From positions 4,464,001 to 4,528,000 of the forward strand of contig NZ_JAFBCN010000001.1 of the NCBI RefSeq assembly GCF_016907755.1: a DNA stretch of 64,000 bases. The letters are read 5' to 3'. Source of the stretch: Cellulosimicrobium cellulans. GTDB taxonomy: Bacteria; Actinomycetota; Actinomycetes; Actinomycetales; Cellulomonadaceae. A model generated the notes under the pieces. It did not search any database. It was not told the DNA's origin and saw nothing but the letters and a program-made list of their open reading frames with translations. Below are positions 19,285 to 27,864 of this stretch, piece by piece (position 1 is the first letter of the stretch; the number at the start of each line of letters is the position of its first letter). The position numbers and the translations under genes are program-made.

Positions 19285-21444
19285 CTACGCGGCCGCGTGC
19301 ACCAGGAGCCACGCGAGGAGGTAGCTGCGGGTGTTGCCGTCGTCGATGCGTCCCACCGGGAGGGTGCGCGCGACGTCCAGGGCGGCCGCGGCGTCGTCCG
19401 GGCCCGCGAGCGCCGCGTACATGAGGAGCTGGTCGCCGAACAGCACGTCCCACGTCGCGGGGTCGTCGCGCGAGCCGGCGAGCGCCTCGTCGAGGTTGGC
19501 CCGGATGCGCTGCCCGTCGCCCGCGAGGTACCCCGCCACGGGCTGCATCGGCAGCACGACGATGCCGAGCATCGCGCTCGGCTCGGCGCTGAACCACGTG
19601 GCCCAGTCGCGCTTGCCGCCCCACACGAGCGAGGTCACGGCGTGCCCGAACCCGTCGATCGCCGGGTCGTCGCGGTCGAAATCCGTCCAGTACGCGCGCG
19701 CCGACGACGCCTCGGCGGACAACAACCAGCGCGCCTGCGTCTCGAGCGTCGCGTCCCCCGACGCCCGCGCCCACAGCGCCAGCCCGTTCCACGCCGACAC
19801 CGCCTCGGACGCGGACTCCTGGTTGTTCCCGTCCGCGAAGGGCGCGTACCCCGACGCCCACGAGTGGCCCGCGTACGCGTCGAACACGCGCAGCGCCGGG
19901 AGGTCCTCGTCGCCCGCACCGGACGCGACGTCCGCCGCGAGCAGGTCGAGCACGGGCGCGAGGTCGGCGGCGAGCGCCGGGTCGTCGGCCGCCACCACGC
20001 CCGCGGCGTAGAGGAGGTACCCGTAGTGGAAGTGGTGGTCGTTGAGCTCGTCCGACCCGAAGGACGGGGTCTTCCCGACCACGCTGCGCACCTCGGGGTC
20101 GTACACGAAGCAGCGTGCGTCGCGCTCCTCGCAGCCGTCCGGCTGCGTCCACTCCCGGAGCGCGGCGGAGAGGTCGTCGCGCAGCGGTGCCGCGACGTCG
20201 TCGAGCCCGAGCTGCTCGGCGAGCGACAGGAGGTTCGCGTCGCGCGCGAGCGCCTTGCCGCCGAAGTAGGTGTCGGACGGCCGCGGTGGGAGGGCCGCGG
20301 CGTCGGCGCGCACCTGGTCGGCGAGCTCGGTCTTCTCGTCCTCGCCCAGCGCGGTCACGTCGAGCGTCCCGGCGGGTTCGACGGCGGGGCTCGTCCACGC
20401 GAGGGTGCTCGCCGTGCACACGTCGACCGTCCCGCGCACGGTCGCGTAGGTGCCGAGGCCGCACGTCGCGCCCTCGCTCTCGCGCTGGTGCGGCAGCCGC
20501 ACGACGACGGTCGCCGAGCCGGGCGCGTCGCCGCCGGTCTCGTACGTGATCGCCGTGGTGACGGCGTCGCCCGCCACGCCGTAGGCGAGCGTCGTGCCCG
20601 TCACGGGGTGCGCCGCCGCCTCGGCGAGCGTCGCGACCGCGCCGTCCGGGGCGCCGTCGGGCACGGGGAACCAGGCCACGGAGTCTCCCTCCGCCAGGTC
20701 GAGCGACCGACCGCCGCCCGACAGCGCGTCGTCCGCCCCGACGAGCACGTACTCACGCCCGCCGGCCTCGGCGCTGACCGCTCCGCCCACCTCCGCGAAC
20801 GCGACCGTGAGCGCCGCCGTCTGGTCCGTCGCCGCGGTGTACCGCAGCACGGGCGACCCCTCGACGAGAGTCACGGTCCCGACGGCGGAACCTGCGCCGT
20901 CGAGCAGGTCGAGCGTGACGGACGCGGTGTCGTAGGCGGTGACCTCGACCGACGACGCCCCGACGTCGACCCCGACCTGCGGCACGTACGGGCCGAGGAT
21001 CGACTGCTCGGTGACCTCGACGTCGGGCAGGCCGAACGCGAACCCGCCGTCGGTCACGCCGAACCCGAGCGGCACGGGGAACACGGGCAGCGGCTCGTCG
21101 CCGAACACCAGCCCGGAGAACCACCGGTTGGTCGGCGGGACCAGCCCGTCGGCGAGCCGGGCGGCGGGCATCGGCGCGAGGGACTCCTGCGGCAGGATCG
21201 ACGGGTCCACGTCCGGCACGGTGCCCGTCAGGTCCGCAGCGGGGTACCCGACGGCGGAGCCCGCACCGGGCGGCCCCGTCGCCCCGGGCGACGCGTCCGG
21301 CTCGAACAGCCCGCACCCCGCGGCAAGGGCTACCGACGCGAGCACCGCCCCGACCACCCGGCCGCGAGATCGGCCCGAGCGTCCGAGGCCGACCCTCGGG
21401 AGGTCGACCTCGCGACGCACGGGTCGACCTCGGCGGGGCGTCAC
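19285..21444 (-). CDS. Lipoprotein GH81 endo-beta-1,3-glucanase
   Basis: A 719-residue family 81 glycoside hydrolase that cuts beta-1,3-glucan. After a 25-residue basic lead comes a signal peptide ending in a lipobox (LAAGC, Cys near residue 44), so it should be a membrane-anchored lipoprotein, unlike secreted wall-lytic GH81 enzymes. The N-terminal beta-sandwich and C-terminal alpha-barrel regions are both present. The catalytic segment DGNNQESASEAVSAWNGLALW contains the conserved Glu pair, and DTYFGGKALARD and NDHHFHYGYLLYAAGV are family hallmarks. The GTG start overlaps the adaptor stop (GTGA). Coupling to a GT2 synthase suggests a role analogous to the cellulase in cellulose-synthase operons. 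Confidence 0.92.
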   Translation of the reverse strand: MTPRRGRPVRREVDLPRVGLGRSGRSRGRVVGAVLASVALAAGCGLFEPDASPGATGPPGAGSAVGYPAADLTGTVPDVDPSILPQESLAPMPAARLADGLVPPTNRWFSGLVFGDEPLPVFPVPLGFGVTDGGFAFGLPDVEVTEQSILGPYVPQVGVDVGASSVEVTAYDTASVTLDLLDGAGSAVGTVTLVEGSPVLRYTAATDQTAALTVAFAEVGGAVSAEAGGREYVLVGADDALSGGGRSLDLAEGDSVAWFPVPDGAPDGAVATLAEAAAHPVTGTTLAYGVAGDAVTTAITYETGGDAPGSATVVVRLPHQRESEGATCGLGTYATVRGTVDVCTASTLAWTSPAVEPAGTLDVTALGEDEKTELADQVRADAAALPPRPSDTYFGGKALARDANLLSLAEQLGLDDVAAPLRDDLSAALREWTQPDGCEERDARCFVYDPEVRSVVGKTPSFGSDELNDHHFHYGYLLYAAGVVAADDPALAADLAPVLDLLAADVASGAGDEDLPALRVFDAYAGHSWASGYAPFADGNNQESASEAVSAWNGLALWARASGDATLETQARWLLSAEASSARAYWTDFDRDDPAIDGFGHAVTSLVWGGKRDWATWFSAEPSAMLGIVVLPMQPVAGYLAGDGQRIRANLDEALAGSRDDPATWDVLFGDQLLMYAALAGPDDAAAALDVARTLPVGRIDDGNTRSYLLAWLLVHAAA

Positions 21445-22172
21445 AGCCCCACCTTGCGGAGGAACGCGCCGAACGACTCGTCGACCCCGGCGAGCGGGCC
21501 GTCGTCGTGCAGCTCGATGCTCGCCGTGACCGGCGTGCCCGATGCGACGAGGCCGTGCTCGGCACCGCGCACGAGCGCGTCGCTCGTGACCTCGATCGTG
21601 GCCTCCGCCTGGTTGGCGGTGTTCTGCACCGCGACCGCCGCGACCTCGCCCGCGACCTCCGCCTGGTTCGGCAGGACGACCGTGACCTCCGCGCCCTGGC
21701 GCACGCGCGCGAAGTCGCTCGGGTCGAGCGTCAGGCGGGCGTCCACGAACAGCGACCCCTCTCGCTCGAGCGAGGCGACGACCTCGCCCGCCTGGACGAA
21801 CCCGCCCTCCCGGGCCGCGACGTGGGTGACCACGGCGTCGTAGGGCGCGACGAGCGTGATGGTGCCGTCGGGCGCCACCTGGTACGCGGACGTGTCCGCG
21901 CTGACGAGCCCGAGCGCGATGTCGTGCTGGAGCGTCAGGCTGCTCACGGTGAACAGCGGGTCGCCCGCGGCGACCTCGTCCCCCTCGGCGACCTCGGCCG
22001 CGGTGACGGTCCCCGCGTAGTCGCTGCCGACGTCGAGCACCTCCGCCCGGATGGTCGCCGTCGTGCTCGTCGCCTGCCCCAGGCGACGGTTCATGACGAG
22101 CGTGAGCGCCGCGCACACGAGCAGCACCACGAGCAGTCCCGCCCCGAGGCGGATCCGGTTCGACCAGGTCAT
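21441..22172 (-). CDS. HlyD-like membrane adaptor in the glucan operon
   Basis: A 243-residue single-pass protein: helix at residues 8-27 (IRLGAGLLVVLLVCAALTLV), then a biotinyl/lipoyl-like barrel segment split in two (AGTVTAAEVAEGDEVAAGDPLF and TLVAPYDAVVTHVAAREGGFVQAGEVVA) and a beta-barrel region. It belongs with HlyD/membrane-fusion proteins but lacks the long coiled-coil hairpin, so it is short for the family. Overlaps on both sides (ATGA with the GT2 stop, GTGA into GH81) tie it to them. It probably holds or guides the nascent polysaccharide at the outer face. Confidence 0.8.
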   Translation of the reverse strand: MTWSNRIRLGAGLLVVLLVCAALTLVMNRRLGQATSTTATIRAEVLDVGSDYAGTVTAAEVAEGDEVAAGDPLFTVSSLTLQHDIALGLVSADTSAYQVAPDGTITLVAPYDAVVTHVAAREGGFVQAGEVVASLEREGSLFVDARLTLDPSDFARVRQGAEVTVVLPNQAEVAGEVAAVAVQNTANQAEATIEVTSDALVRGAEHGLVASGTPVTASIELHDDGPLAGVDESFGAFLRKVGL

Positions 22173-24001
22173 GCGACACCTCCGACAGGTCCGGACGACG
22201 TGTTCCCGCCACGGCGCGCCCGCCGCCTCCCGGCCCGCGTCCCGACGCCGACCGTCACCTCGACGCCGAGGCGCTCCGACAACGCCTCGTCGACGACGGC
22301 CGCGACCGTCCCTTCTCGCCGCCGCACGGCGCGCGCCGCGCGCTGGGCAGACCGCGACTCCCGGAGGGCCGTCACGACGAACGCCCCGAGGATGAGCGTG
22401 TTGGTGACGTTCCACGCGAGCGCGAGGCTCGGCATCGGGTCGCCCCACTCCTTCCAGACCCCCACCACCGACGTCACGAGCAGGAACGCGAAGAACAGCA
22501 CCTGCGGGATCATGTAGTTGAACGGCGACGTGACCTTCCCCTTGCTCCCGGTCACGTGCCACGCCTGCTCCTTGCCGGTCAGCGCGTTCCACAGGGCCTT
22601 GGTGTAGATGGGGAAGGACACGGACGCGAGCATGAGCACCTCCCACCGGAACGACCCGAGCGTGAAGAACGCGATGGCGATCTGCAGGACGTAGAACCCC
22701 GCGTAGTAGAGCAGCCACGTGCCCCACGAGATGGTGAGGTTCATGGGCGTGAGGTCGAGGTAGATCTGCAGCGGCGGCACGAGCAGCAGCACGAGCGGCG
22801 CGATGCCGGCGAGGTAGTGCGTCGCGGTGACGGTGTACTGGAGCCGCTGGTCGAGCGTGAGGGTGCGGCGCGGGCTGAGCGGGTTGTGCTGGAGCAGGAT
22901 CTCGAACCCGCCGGTCGCCCAGCGCAGCTGCTGCTTGGTGTACGCCTCGACGGTCTCCGGGGTGTCGCCGACGGCGAGCGTCGTGGGGATGTAGATCGTG
23001 CGCCACCCGCGCTCGTGGAGCATGAGCGACGTCCACACGTCCTCGGACTTCGAGTCGGTGTGCATGCCGCCGATGTCGTCGATCGCGGCGCGGCGGAAGA
23101 TCACGTTGGTCCCCACGCAGAACGCGGCGTTGAAGCGGTTCCGGCCGGGCTGGACGAACCGGTAGAACACGGCCTGCATGTACCCGGCGCCGCGCGAGAT
23201 GAGGTTGTCGAGGTTCCCGTAGGTCTGCGGCGTCTGGACGAACGCGACGTCGTCCTTGACGAAGAACGGCACGGTCTCCACCAGGAGCTCGGGCCGCGCG
23301 ACGAAGTCGGCGTCGAGGATGACGAAGTAGTCGCCCTTGGCGATGGCGAGGGCGTGGTTCACGTTGCCGGCCTTGGCGCCGTTGCTCGACAGCCGTCGCA
23401 CGTAGCGCGCACCGAGCTGGGCGGCGAGGTCGCGGACGTCGTCGGAGCGGCCGTCGTCGAGCACCCACGTGCGGTGCGTGCCCCGGACCGCGACCGCGGC
23501 ACGCACCGTGCGCGCGACGGTGTCGAGGTCCTCGCCGTAGGTCGTGATGAGGACGTCGACGGTGACGGGGCGGTCGTGCAGGTAGAGGTTCCAGCGCGTC
23601 GGGTCGTCCTCGGCGCCGTCGCGGAGGATCTCCGGGACGTCGAACAGACGGTCCTTCGCGTGGTGGAACGAGAACCCGCGGGGGTCGTGGCCGCTGGACA
23701 GGACGGTCCACATCGCCAGCAGCGCCTGGGCGACGAGCACGGACTCGGCGGTGATGACCATGACGTACGGCAGCGCGTCGCCGCGGTTCGCCGGGTTGAG
23801 GAGGAACACCGCGTACGCGACGACGCCGAGCGTCGCGAGCAGCATGATCATGACGAGCGACGGCGAGCGCGCGGCGGAGTTCTCGTCGCGCGGCGGTCCG
23901 GCAGGTCGGTCGGGGTCGGCCCGCGGGCCGGACGGGACGGGCCGCACGTGCTGCGTGCGGCGCGGGGTGACGACCAGGCGGTCGAACTCGGAGACGGCCA
24001 T
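22169..24001 (-). CDS. Processive GT2 glycosyltransferase (cellulose/curdlan synthase-like)
   Basis: A 610-residue membrane glycosyltransferase of the BcsA/CrdS type. Two N-terminal helices (SPSLVMIMLLATLGVVAYAVF and following) precede the cytoplasmic GT-A domain, with VLDDG, DAD (VILDAD), TDSKSEDVW and QQLRW, the full D,D,D,QxxRW set of processive beta-glycan synthases; about five C-terminal helices follow. No PilZ domain is evident. The overlapping adaptor and GH81 beta-1,3-glucanase suggest that the product is beta-1,3-glucan; cellulose or another beta-glycan remains possible. GAGG at suitable spacing supports ATG 24001. Confidence 0.88.
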   Translation of the reverse strand: MAVSEFDRLVVTPRRTQHVRPVPSGPRADPDRPAGPPRDENSAARSPSLVMIMLLATLGVVAYAVFLLNPANRGDALPYVMVITAESVLVAQALLAMWTVLSSGHDPRGFSFHHAKDRLFDVPEILRDGAEDDPTRWNLYLHDRPVTVDVLITTYGEDLDTVARTVRAAVAVRGTHRTWVLDDGRSDDVRDLAAQLGARYVRRLSSNGAKAGNVNHALAIAKGDYFVILDADFVARPELLVETVPFFVKDDVAFVQTPQTYGNLDNLISRGAGYMQAVFYRFVQPGRNRFNAAFCVGTNVIFRRAAIDDIGGMHTDSKSEDVWTSLMLHERGWRTIYIPTTLAVGDTPETVEAYTKQQLRWATGGFEILLQHNPLSPRRTLTLDQRLQYTVTATHYLAGIAPLVLLLVPPLQIYLDLTPMNLTISWGTWLLYYAGFYVLQIAIAFFTLGSFRWEVLMLASVSFPIYTKALWNALTGKEQAWHVTGSKGKVTSPFNYMIPQVLFFAFLLVTSVVGVWKEWGDPMPSLALAWNVTNTLILGAFVVTALRESRSAQRAARAVRRREGTVAAVVDEALSERLGVEVTVGVGTRAGRRRARRGGNTSSGPVGGVA

Positions 24002-24670
24002 CGCGGGTCCTCGGCTCTCGACAGGTCCCGTGCGGGGACCTCGCGGGTCGGGAATCGGGCGGGAGGTCGGCGAGCGGATGCCCGCCGGCTTCCTGAGCCC
24101 GGGTGCGGCGACGTCGTCGGCGTCGTGAGTGCGTGCGCGGCGGTGCTGTCGAGCCCCCTGCCGGTGCCCTCGTGCGGAGAGACCCGGAGACGGGTCGAGG
24201 TGGCCCGCTGTGAGCGGGCCACCTCGTCGTCTGCGCCGAAGGTAGCGGTACGAGGCGGTCGTGTCACGGGTCGCGCGAGCGGTGGCCGCCACCGTCTCGG
24301 CGCACGGCGGCGAATGTGAACGGACCGGTCGGGACCCGGTGCTGCACCGTCCTCGCGGCCCGGATCGTTGGCGCGGCGCCGCTCCCGTCCCCGCCCGGCG
24401 CCGTCCCGCCCCACGCGGTGAGCGCTCACCCGAACGGCGGTCCGCACGACCCGGAAACGCGCCGTTCACGGGCGGAAACGGAGAATTCACGGCGCCGACG
24501 CGCCGCACGTCCGACGGGTGGACGCCTCGGAGGGCGAGCCGGTCGTCCACCGGGATCGCGCCGTCGCGCACCGCGGGACGGTCACCGCCGCCGCACCGGG
24601 AGGGTGTAACGCACCGGCGAGCACCGGACATGAGACGGTCGTCCACGTCACCCGGTCGAGAGGACCCCGG
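24002..24670. other. 669-bp divergent intergenic region with hairpin
   Basis: No convincing gene is present. The segment 24002-24195 would be a long 5' leader for the GT2 gene. The hairpin at 24196-24226 separates it from the rest. On the plus strand TGTAACGC (24606-24613) resembles ECF -35 elements and lies about 60 bp before the sigma gene, hinting at self-activation. I looked for c-di-GMP and c-di-AMP riboswitch cores in the leader and did not find a convincing one. Confidence 0.5.
24196..24226. terminator. 14-bp perfect hairpin in the GT2 upstream region
   Basis: Arms 24196-24209 (CGAGGTGGCCCGCT) and 24213-24226 pair perfectly around GTG. There is no gene end within 190 bp on either side, so this terminator-like stem may be an attenuator in the leader of the GT2 operon or the end of a small RNA. 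Confidence 0.6.
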
Positions 24671-25315
24671 ATGCCCGCCCCTGACCGCCCACCCGAGCGG
24701 ATCCCGTCGGCCCCACCGCCGGACGACGACCGCGCGGCCCGGTTCACCGCCCTGTTCGAGGCCACGCACCGTCCCCTGCTCGCCTACGCGGTGCGGCGCG
24801 TGGCCGACCCGTCCGACGCCGCCGACGTCGTCGCCGAGGCGTTCCTCGTCGCCTGGCGACGCCTCGACGACGTCCCGGTCGGGGACGACGCGCGACCGTG
24901 GATGTTCGGCGTCGCACGCCGCGTCCTGGCGAACCTCCACCGGGGTGCGCGGCGCCGGCTCGCCCTCGCCGACAGGCTCCGCGCCGAGGTCGCGGAGGCC
25001 ACCCCACCGCCGACCGGCGAGGTGAGCGACGTCGAGCGCGCGCTCGCACGGCTCGGCCCTGATGACCAGGAGCTGCTGCGCCTGGTCGCGTGGGAGGAGC
25101 TCGCGCGCGACGAGATCGCCCTGGTGCTCGGCATCTCGCGGGCTGCGGTCCGGGTGCGCCTGCACCGGGCGCGCCGACGGCTGTCCGAGCAGCTCGACGG
25201 CCTCGTGGCGCCCGGCGCACCGGCGTCGGCACCGCTGAGGAAACGGGACGACGCGACCGGACACGTGGTCGGCGGGTGGGGACGGCCCCGCCCCGGAACC
25301 GAGGAGGCACGATGA
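24671..25315 (+). CDS. ECF-type RNA polymerase sigma factor
   Basis: A 214-residue extracytoplasmic-function sigma factor. Region 2 (about residues 28-95: FTALFEATHRPLLAYAVRRV, DAADVVAEAFLVAWRRLDDVP) and region 4 (about 125-180: LGPDDQELLRLVAWEELARDEIALVLGISRAAVRVRLHRARRRL) are clear. GAGAGG precedes ATG 24671. The TGA overlaps the ATG of the next gene. Region 2 to region 4 spacing and the short Arg-rich tail are ordinary. The likely partner is the exported protein that follows; target genes are unknown, the divergent GT2 operon being one candidate. Confidence 0.92.
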   Translation: MPAPDRPPERIPSAPPPDDDRAARFTALFEATHRPLLAYAVRRVADPSDAADVVAEAFLVAWRRLDDVPVGDDARPWMFGVARRVLANLHRGARRRLALADRLRAEVAEATPPPTGEVSDVERALARLGPDDQELLRLVAWEELARDEIALVLGISRAAVRVRLHRARRRLSEQLDGLVAPGAPASAPLRKRDDATGHVVGGWGRPRPGTEEAR

Positions 25316-26301
25316 CGGACCCGATCATGCGGCTGCGCAGCGCGGACCCGGCCCGACGCGCGGATCTCGGTGCCGTGGACGAGGCGGCGTTCGCCGCCCT
25401 GCGGGAGGAGATCCTCATGACCACCACGCTCGACCCCACGAACGCGGCCCCCGTCGCTCCGCCGTCGCGTCGGCGACGGCTCGGGCGCCGTGGCGCGGTC
25501 GCGGTCGGCCTGGCCACGGTGCTCGCGGGCGGCGGCGTCGCGTATGCGGCGATCCAGGCCTTCCGCGGCTCGTCGGGCGAGGGCGTCACCTGCGTGAGCG
25601 CGTGGAGCCCGGACGCCGCGGAGGGGCTCGACGTCGACGCGGCCGGGCCCTGGCTCACCGGCGACCCGTACGCAGACTGCACCACGCTCCTCGCGGAGCG
25701 GGGCCTGCCCCCGATCGAGGACGCCGTGGCCTTCGCCTGGGACGGCCAGACGTACGTCGCCCCGGCCGACCAGGTACCCGACGGCGTCGAGCGGCTCGAG
25801 GGCCGCTCGGCGCTGGATCCCGCCGTGGTCGAGCTGCAGCAGAGCGTGACCGACCGGGTCGACGGCGGGGCGAGCGCGTGCCGGACCGTCGCCGAGGGCG
25901 TCACCTGGGCCGAGGAGGAGCTCGACCGGCTCGGGCTGGAGGACTGGTCAGTCGGCGAGCGGGACGCGCTGCCCGAGCCCGTGGACGGGGCGCAGGTGTG
26001 CGCTGGCGTGACGGTCGACGTCGGCGGCCGAGCGGTCGTGGTCGGCGGCACGGCCGACTCGGACGGGATCCTGGAGGACCCGCTGGTCGCCGGGATCGTG
26101 GCAGCGCTGAAGGGCGGGATCACCGACCGGTGCGTCCCGCTCGACGAGGCCCGGGCCGTCGCCGACGAGGCCCTGTCGGCGATCGACGGCACGTTCCCGA
26201 CGACGAGCGTGCCTGACGACAGCGTCACCTGTGCGCGCGTCGACCTGTTCGTCGGCGGCAGCTTCCAGGTCACCGTCTACGGGCCGACCACCGCCGGCTG
26301 A
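25312..26301 (+). CDS. Sigma-linked membrane protein, possible anti-sigma factor
   Basis: A 329-residue protein with a short cytoplasmic region (MTDPIMRLRSADPARRADLG), one helix near residue 70 (AVAVGLATVLAGGGVAYAAI) and a 240-residue exported domain with paired cysteines and an acidic composition. It is translationally coupled to the sigma gene (ATGA). The topology fits an anti-sigma or sigma-modulating sensor, but the cytoplasmic part lacks a recognisable zinc anti-sigma motif. I do not recognise the outer domain; two internally similar cysteine-containing halves may exist. Confidence 0.7.
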   Translation: MTDPIMRLRSADPARRADLGAVDEAAFAALREEILMTTTLDPTNAAPVAPPSRRRRLGRRGAVAVGLATVLAGGGVAYAAIQAFRGSSGEGVTCVSAWSPDAAEGLDVDAAGPWLTGDPYADCTTLLAERGLPPIEDAVAFAWDGQTYVAPADQVPDGVERLEGRSALDPAVVELQQSVTDRVDGGASACRTVAEGVTWAEEELDRLGLEDWSVGERDALPEPVDGAQVCAGVTVDVGGRAVVVGGTADSDGILEDPLVAGIVAALKGGITDRCVPLDEARAVADEALSAIDGTFPTTSVPDDSVTCARVDLFVGGSFQVTVYGPTTAG

Positions 26302-26390
26302 GCGACCACCGCCGGCTGACGGCCCGCCTTCCGAGGGCGAGCCGACGTCGGCCGTGCGGGTGCGGCTGCATCCTCCCCCTTGACCCCTCC

Positions 26391-26425
26391 CCCGCGTCGC
26401 GACGGACCGCTCGTCGCGACGCGGG
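26391..26425. terminator. Convergent terminator hairpin
   Basis: A 14-bp perfect stem (26391-26404 with 26412-26425, CCCGCGTCGCGACG) closes a 7-nt loop between the convergent sigma-linked gene and the LLM oxidoreductase gene. It probably acts in both directions. Confidence 0.8.
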
Positions 26426-26434
26426 CGTGGGGCG

Positions 26435-27367
26435 TCAGGGCAGCTGCGGCACGACCTGGCTCGCGATGAGGTCGAGGTGGTCGAGGTCGTGCAGGTCGAG
26501 CACCTGGAGGTAGAAGCGTGTCGCGCCCTGCTCCGCCGCGGCGGCGATCTTGTCCGCGACCTCGCTCACCGTGCCCGCGAGGCCGTTGCGACGCACCTCG
26601 TCGGGCTCGCGACCGATCGCGTCGGCACGACGGCGGAACTCGGCCTCGTCCTTGCCGACCGCCACGACGAACGCCGCCGAGTAGACGAGCGAGTCGGGGT
26701 CGCGGTCGGCGTCGAGGCACGCGGCGCGCACGTTCTCGAAGCGCTCGGGCAGCACGCCCGGGTCCGGGAACGCGGCGTTGAACTCGCTCGCGTAGCGGGC
26801 CGCGAGCGCCGGGGTGCGGCGGGGACCGTGGCCGCCGACGATCACCGGGACGCGCTCCTGCGCGGGCTTCGGCAGGGCCGGGGAGTCCGTGAGCGTGTAG
26901 TGCTCGCCGCTGAAGGAGAACGTCTCGCCGACCGGCGTCTCCCACAGCCCGGTGATCACCGCGAGCTGCTCCTCGAGGATCCCGAACCGCTTCTCCGGGA
27001 ACGGGATGCCGTAGGCCTCGTGCTCGCGCGCGAACCAGCCCGCACCGAGCCCGAGCTCGACGCGCCCGCCCGACATCTGGTCGACCTGCGCGACCTGGAT
27101 CGCCAGCACGCCGGGGTGGCGGAACGTCGCCGACGACACGAGCGTGCCGAGCCGGATACGGCTCGTCTCCCGGGCCAGGCCCGCGAGCGTCGTCCACGCG
27201 TCGGTCGGGCCGGGCAGGCCGTCGCCGTCGCCCATGACGAGGTAGTGGTCGGAGCGGAAGAAGGCGTCGAACCCGAGGTCCTCGGTCGCCTTCGCGACCG
27301 CGAGGAGGTCGTCGTAGGAGGCGCCCTGCTGGGGCTCGGTGAAGATGCGCAGGTCGATCTGGGTCAT
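26435..27367 (-). CDS. LLM-class F420/flavin-dependent oxidoreductase
   Basis: A 310-residue luciferase-like monooxygenase-fold protein of the F420-dependent type common in actinobacteria. The family start (QIDLRIFTEPQQGASYDDLLAVAKATEDLGFDAFFRSDHYL), the LGTLVSSATFRHPGVLA strand and the VELGLGAGWFAREHEAYGIPFP motif are all visible. The cofactor is probably F420, but FMN cannot be excluded; the substrate is unknown. ATG 27367 is chosen because the family begins at MTQIDLR. A nested inverted repeat lies just upstream. Confidence 0.9.
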   Translation of the reverse strand: MTQIDLRIFTEPQQGASYDDLLAVAKATEDLGFDAFFRSDHYLVMGDGDGLPGPTDAWTTLAGLARETSRIRLGTLVSSATFRHPGVLAIQVAQVDQMSGGRVELGLGAGWFAREHEAYGIPFPEKRFGILEEQLAVITGLWETPVGETFSFSGEHYTLTDSPALPKPAQERVPVIVGGHGPRRTPALAARYASEFNAAFPDPGVLPERFENVRAACLDADRDPDSLVYSAAFVVAVGKDEAEFRRRADAIGREPDEVRRNGLAGTVSEVADKIAAAAEQGATRFYLQVLDLHDLDHLDLIASQVVPQLP

Positions 27368-27422
27368 GCCGTCACCCTGCCACACCGGGCGACTGCCCCC
27401 ACCCGCAGGAACCCCCTTCCCG

Positions 27423-27491
27423 CGAGGTAGAACGTCACGTCACGAGGTAGAACGCGCAGAGCTCTACCTCGCGACGTGACGTTCTACCTCG
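27423..27491. repeat. Nested inverted repeat with CGAGGTAGA core, locus B
   Basis: Outer arms 27423-27441 (CGAGGTAGAACGTCACGTC) and 27473-27491 pair perfectly over 19 bp. An inner pair, CGAGGTAGA at 27443-27451 and its complement at 27463-27471, sits inside an 11-nt loop. The left copies are 20 bp apart. It lies at the 3' end of the Dabb gene and may terminate it. It shares the CGAGGTAGA half with the 21-bp-period repeats but has a different tail (ACGTCACG). Confidence 0.8.
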
Positions 27492-27515
27492 GCGACGTCA
27501 CGGGCGACAGTACCG

Positions 27516-27815
27516 TCAGTCGGCGAGCGGGACGAGGTCGAGCTCCTGGAACTCCGCGACCTCGGGCACCCAGCGGTCCGCGACGAACCCGCGGTGGTCC
27601 GGGTGGGCGTCGTACGCGGCGTACGCGGCGTCGTCGTCGAACACCATGGAGAACTGGAACGTCAACGGGCTCTTGCCGCTCACCTGGCGCGAGACCGTGA
27701 AGTCCCGCACCCCCGGGATCGCGGTGAGCGTGCGGCGCGCGGTGCCGAGGAACTCGGCCTCCTCGGCGCTGCCGGCGGGGTGGACGAGGCGGAAGGCGAC
27801 GGTGTGCTGGATCAC
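27516..27815 (-). CDS. Dabb (stress-responsive A/B barrel) domain protein
   Basis: A 99-residue dimeric alpha-beta-barrel protein. The family pattern HTVAFRLV..., AIPGVRDFTVSRQVSGKSPLTFQFSMVFDDDAAYAAYDAHPDH and FVADRWVPEV covers its whole length. Function in bacteria is poorly defined. The GTG start lies 6 nt after TACGGT (minus strand, 27827-27822) with no ribosome binding site, so the transcript is probably leaderless. Confidence 0.88.
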   Translation of the reverse strand: MIQHTVAFRLVHPAGSAEEAEFLGTARRTLTAIPGVRDFTVSRQVSGKSPLTFQFSMVFDDDAAYAAYDAHPDHRGFVADRWVPEVAEFQELDLVPLAD

Positions 27816-27864
27816 ACCGACACCGTAGACGGGGCCCAGGATCAGTGCCCGCTAGTCTCGCGGC

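Noticed and set aside
24002-24195. A c-di-GMP or c-di-AMP riboswitch in the glucan-synthase leader
   Set aside because: I looked for GEMM (GGGCAAACC-like, GACGCAAAGCC-like) and ydaO cores; only loose resemblances such as CGCACGAGGGCACCGG were found.
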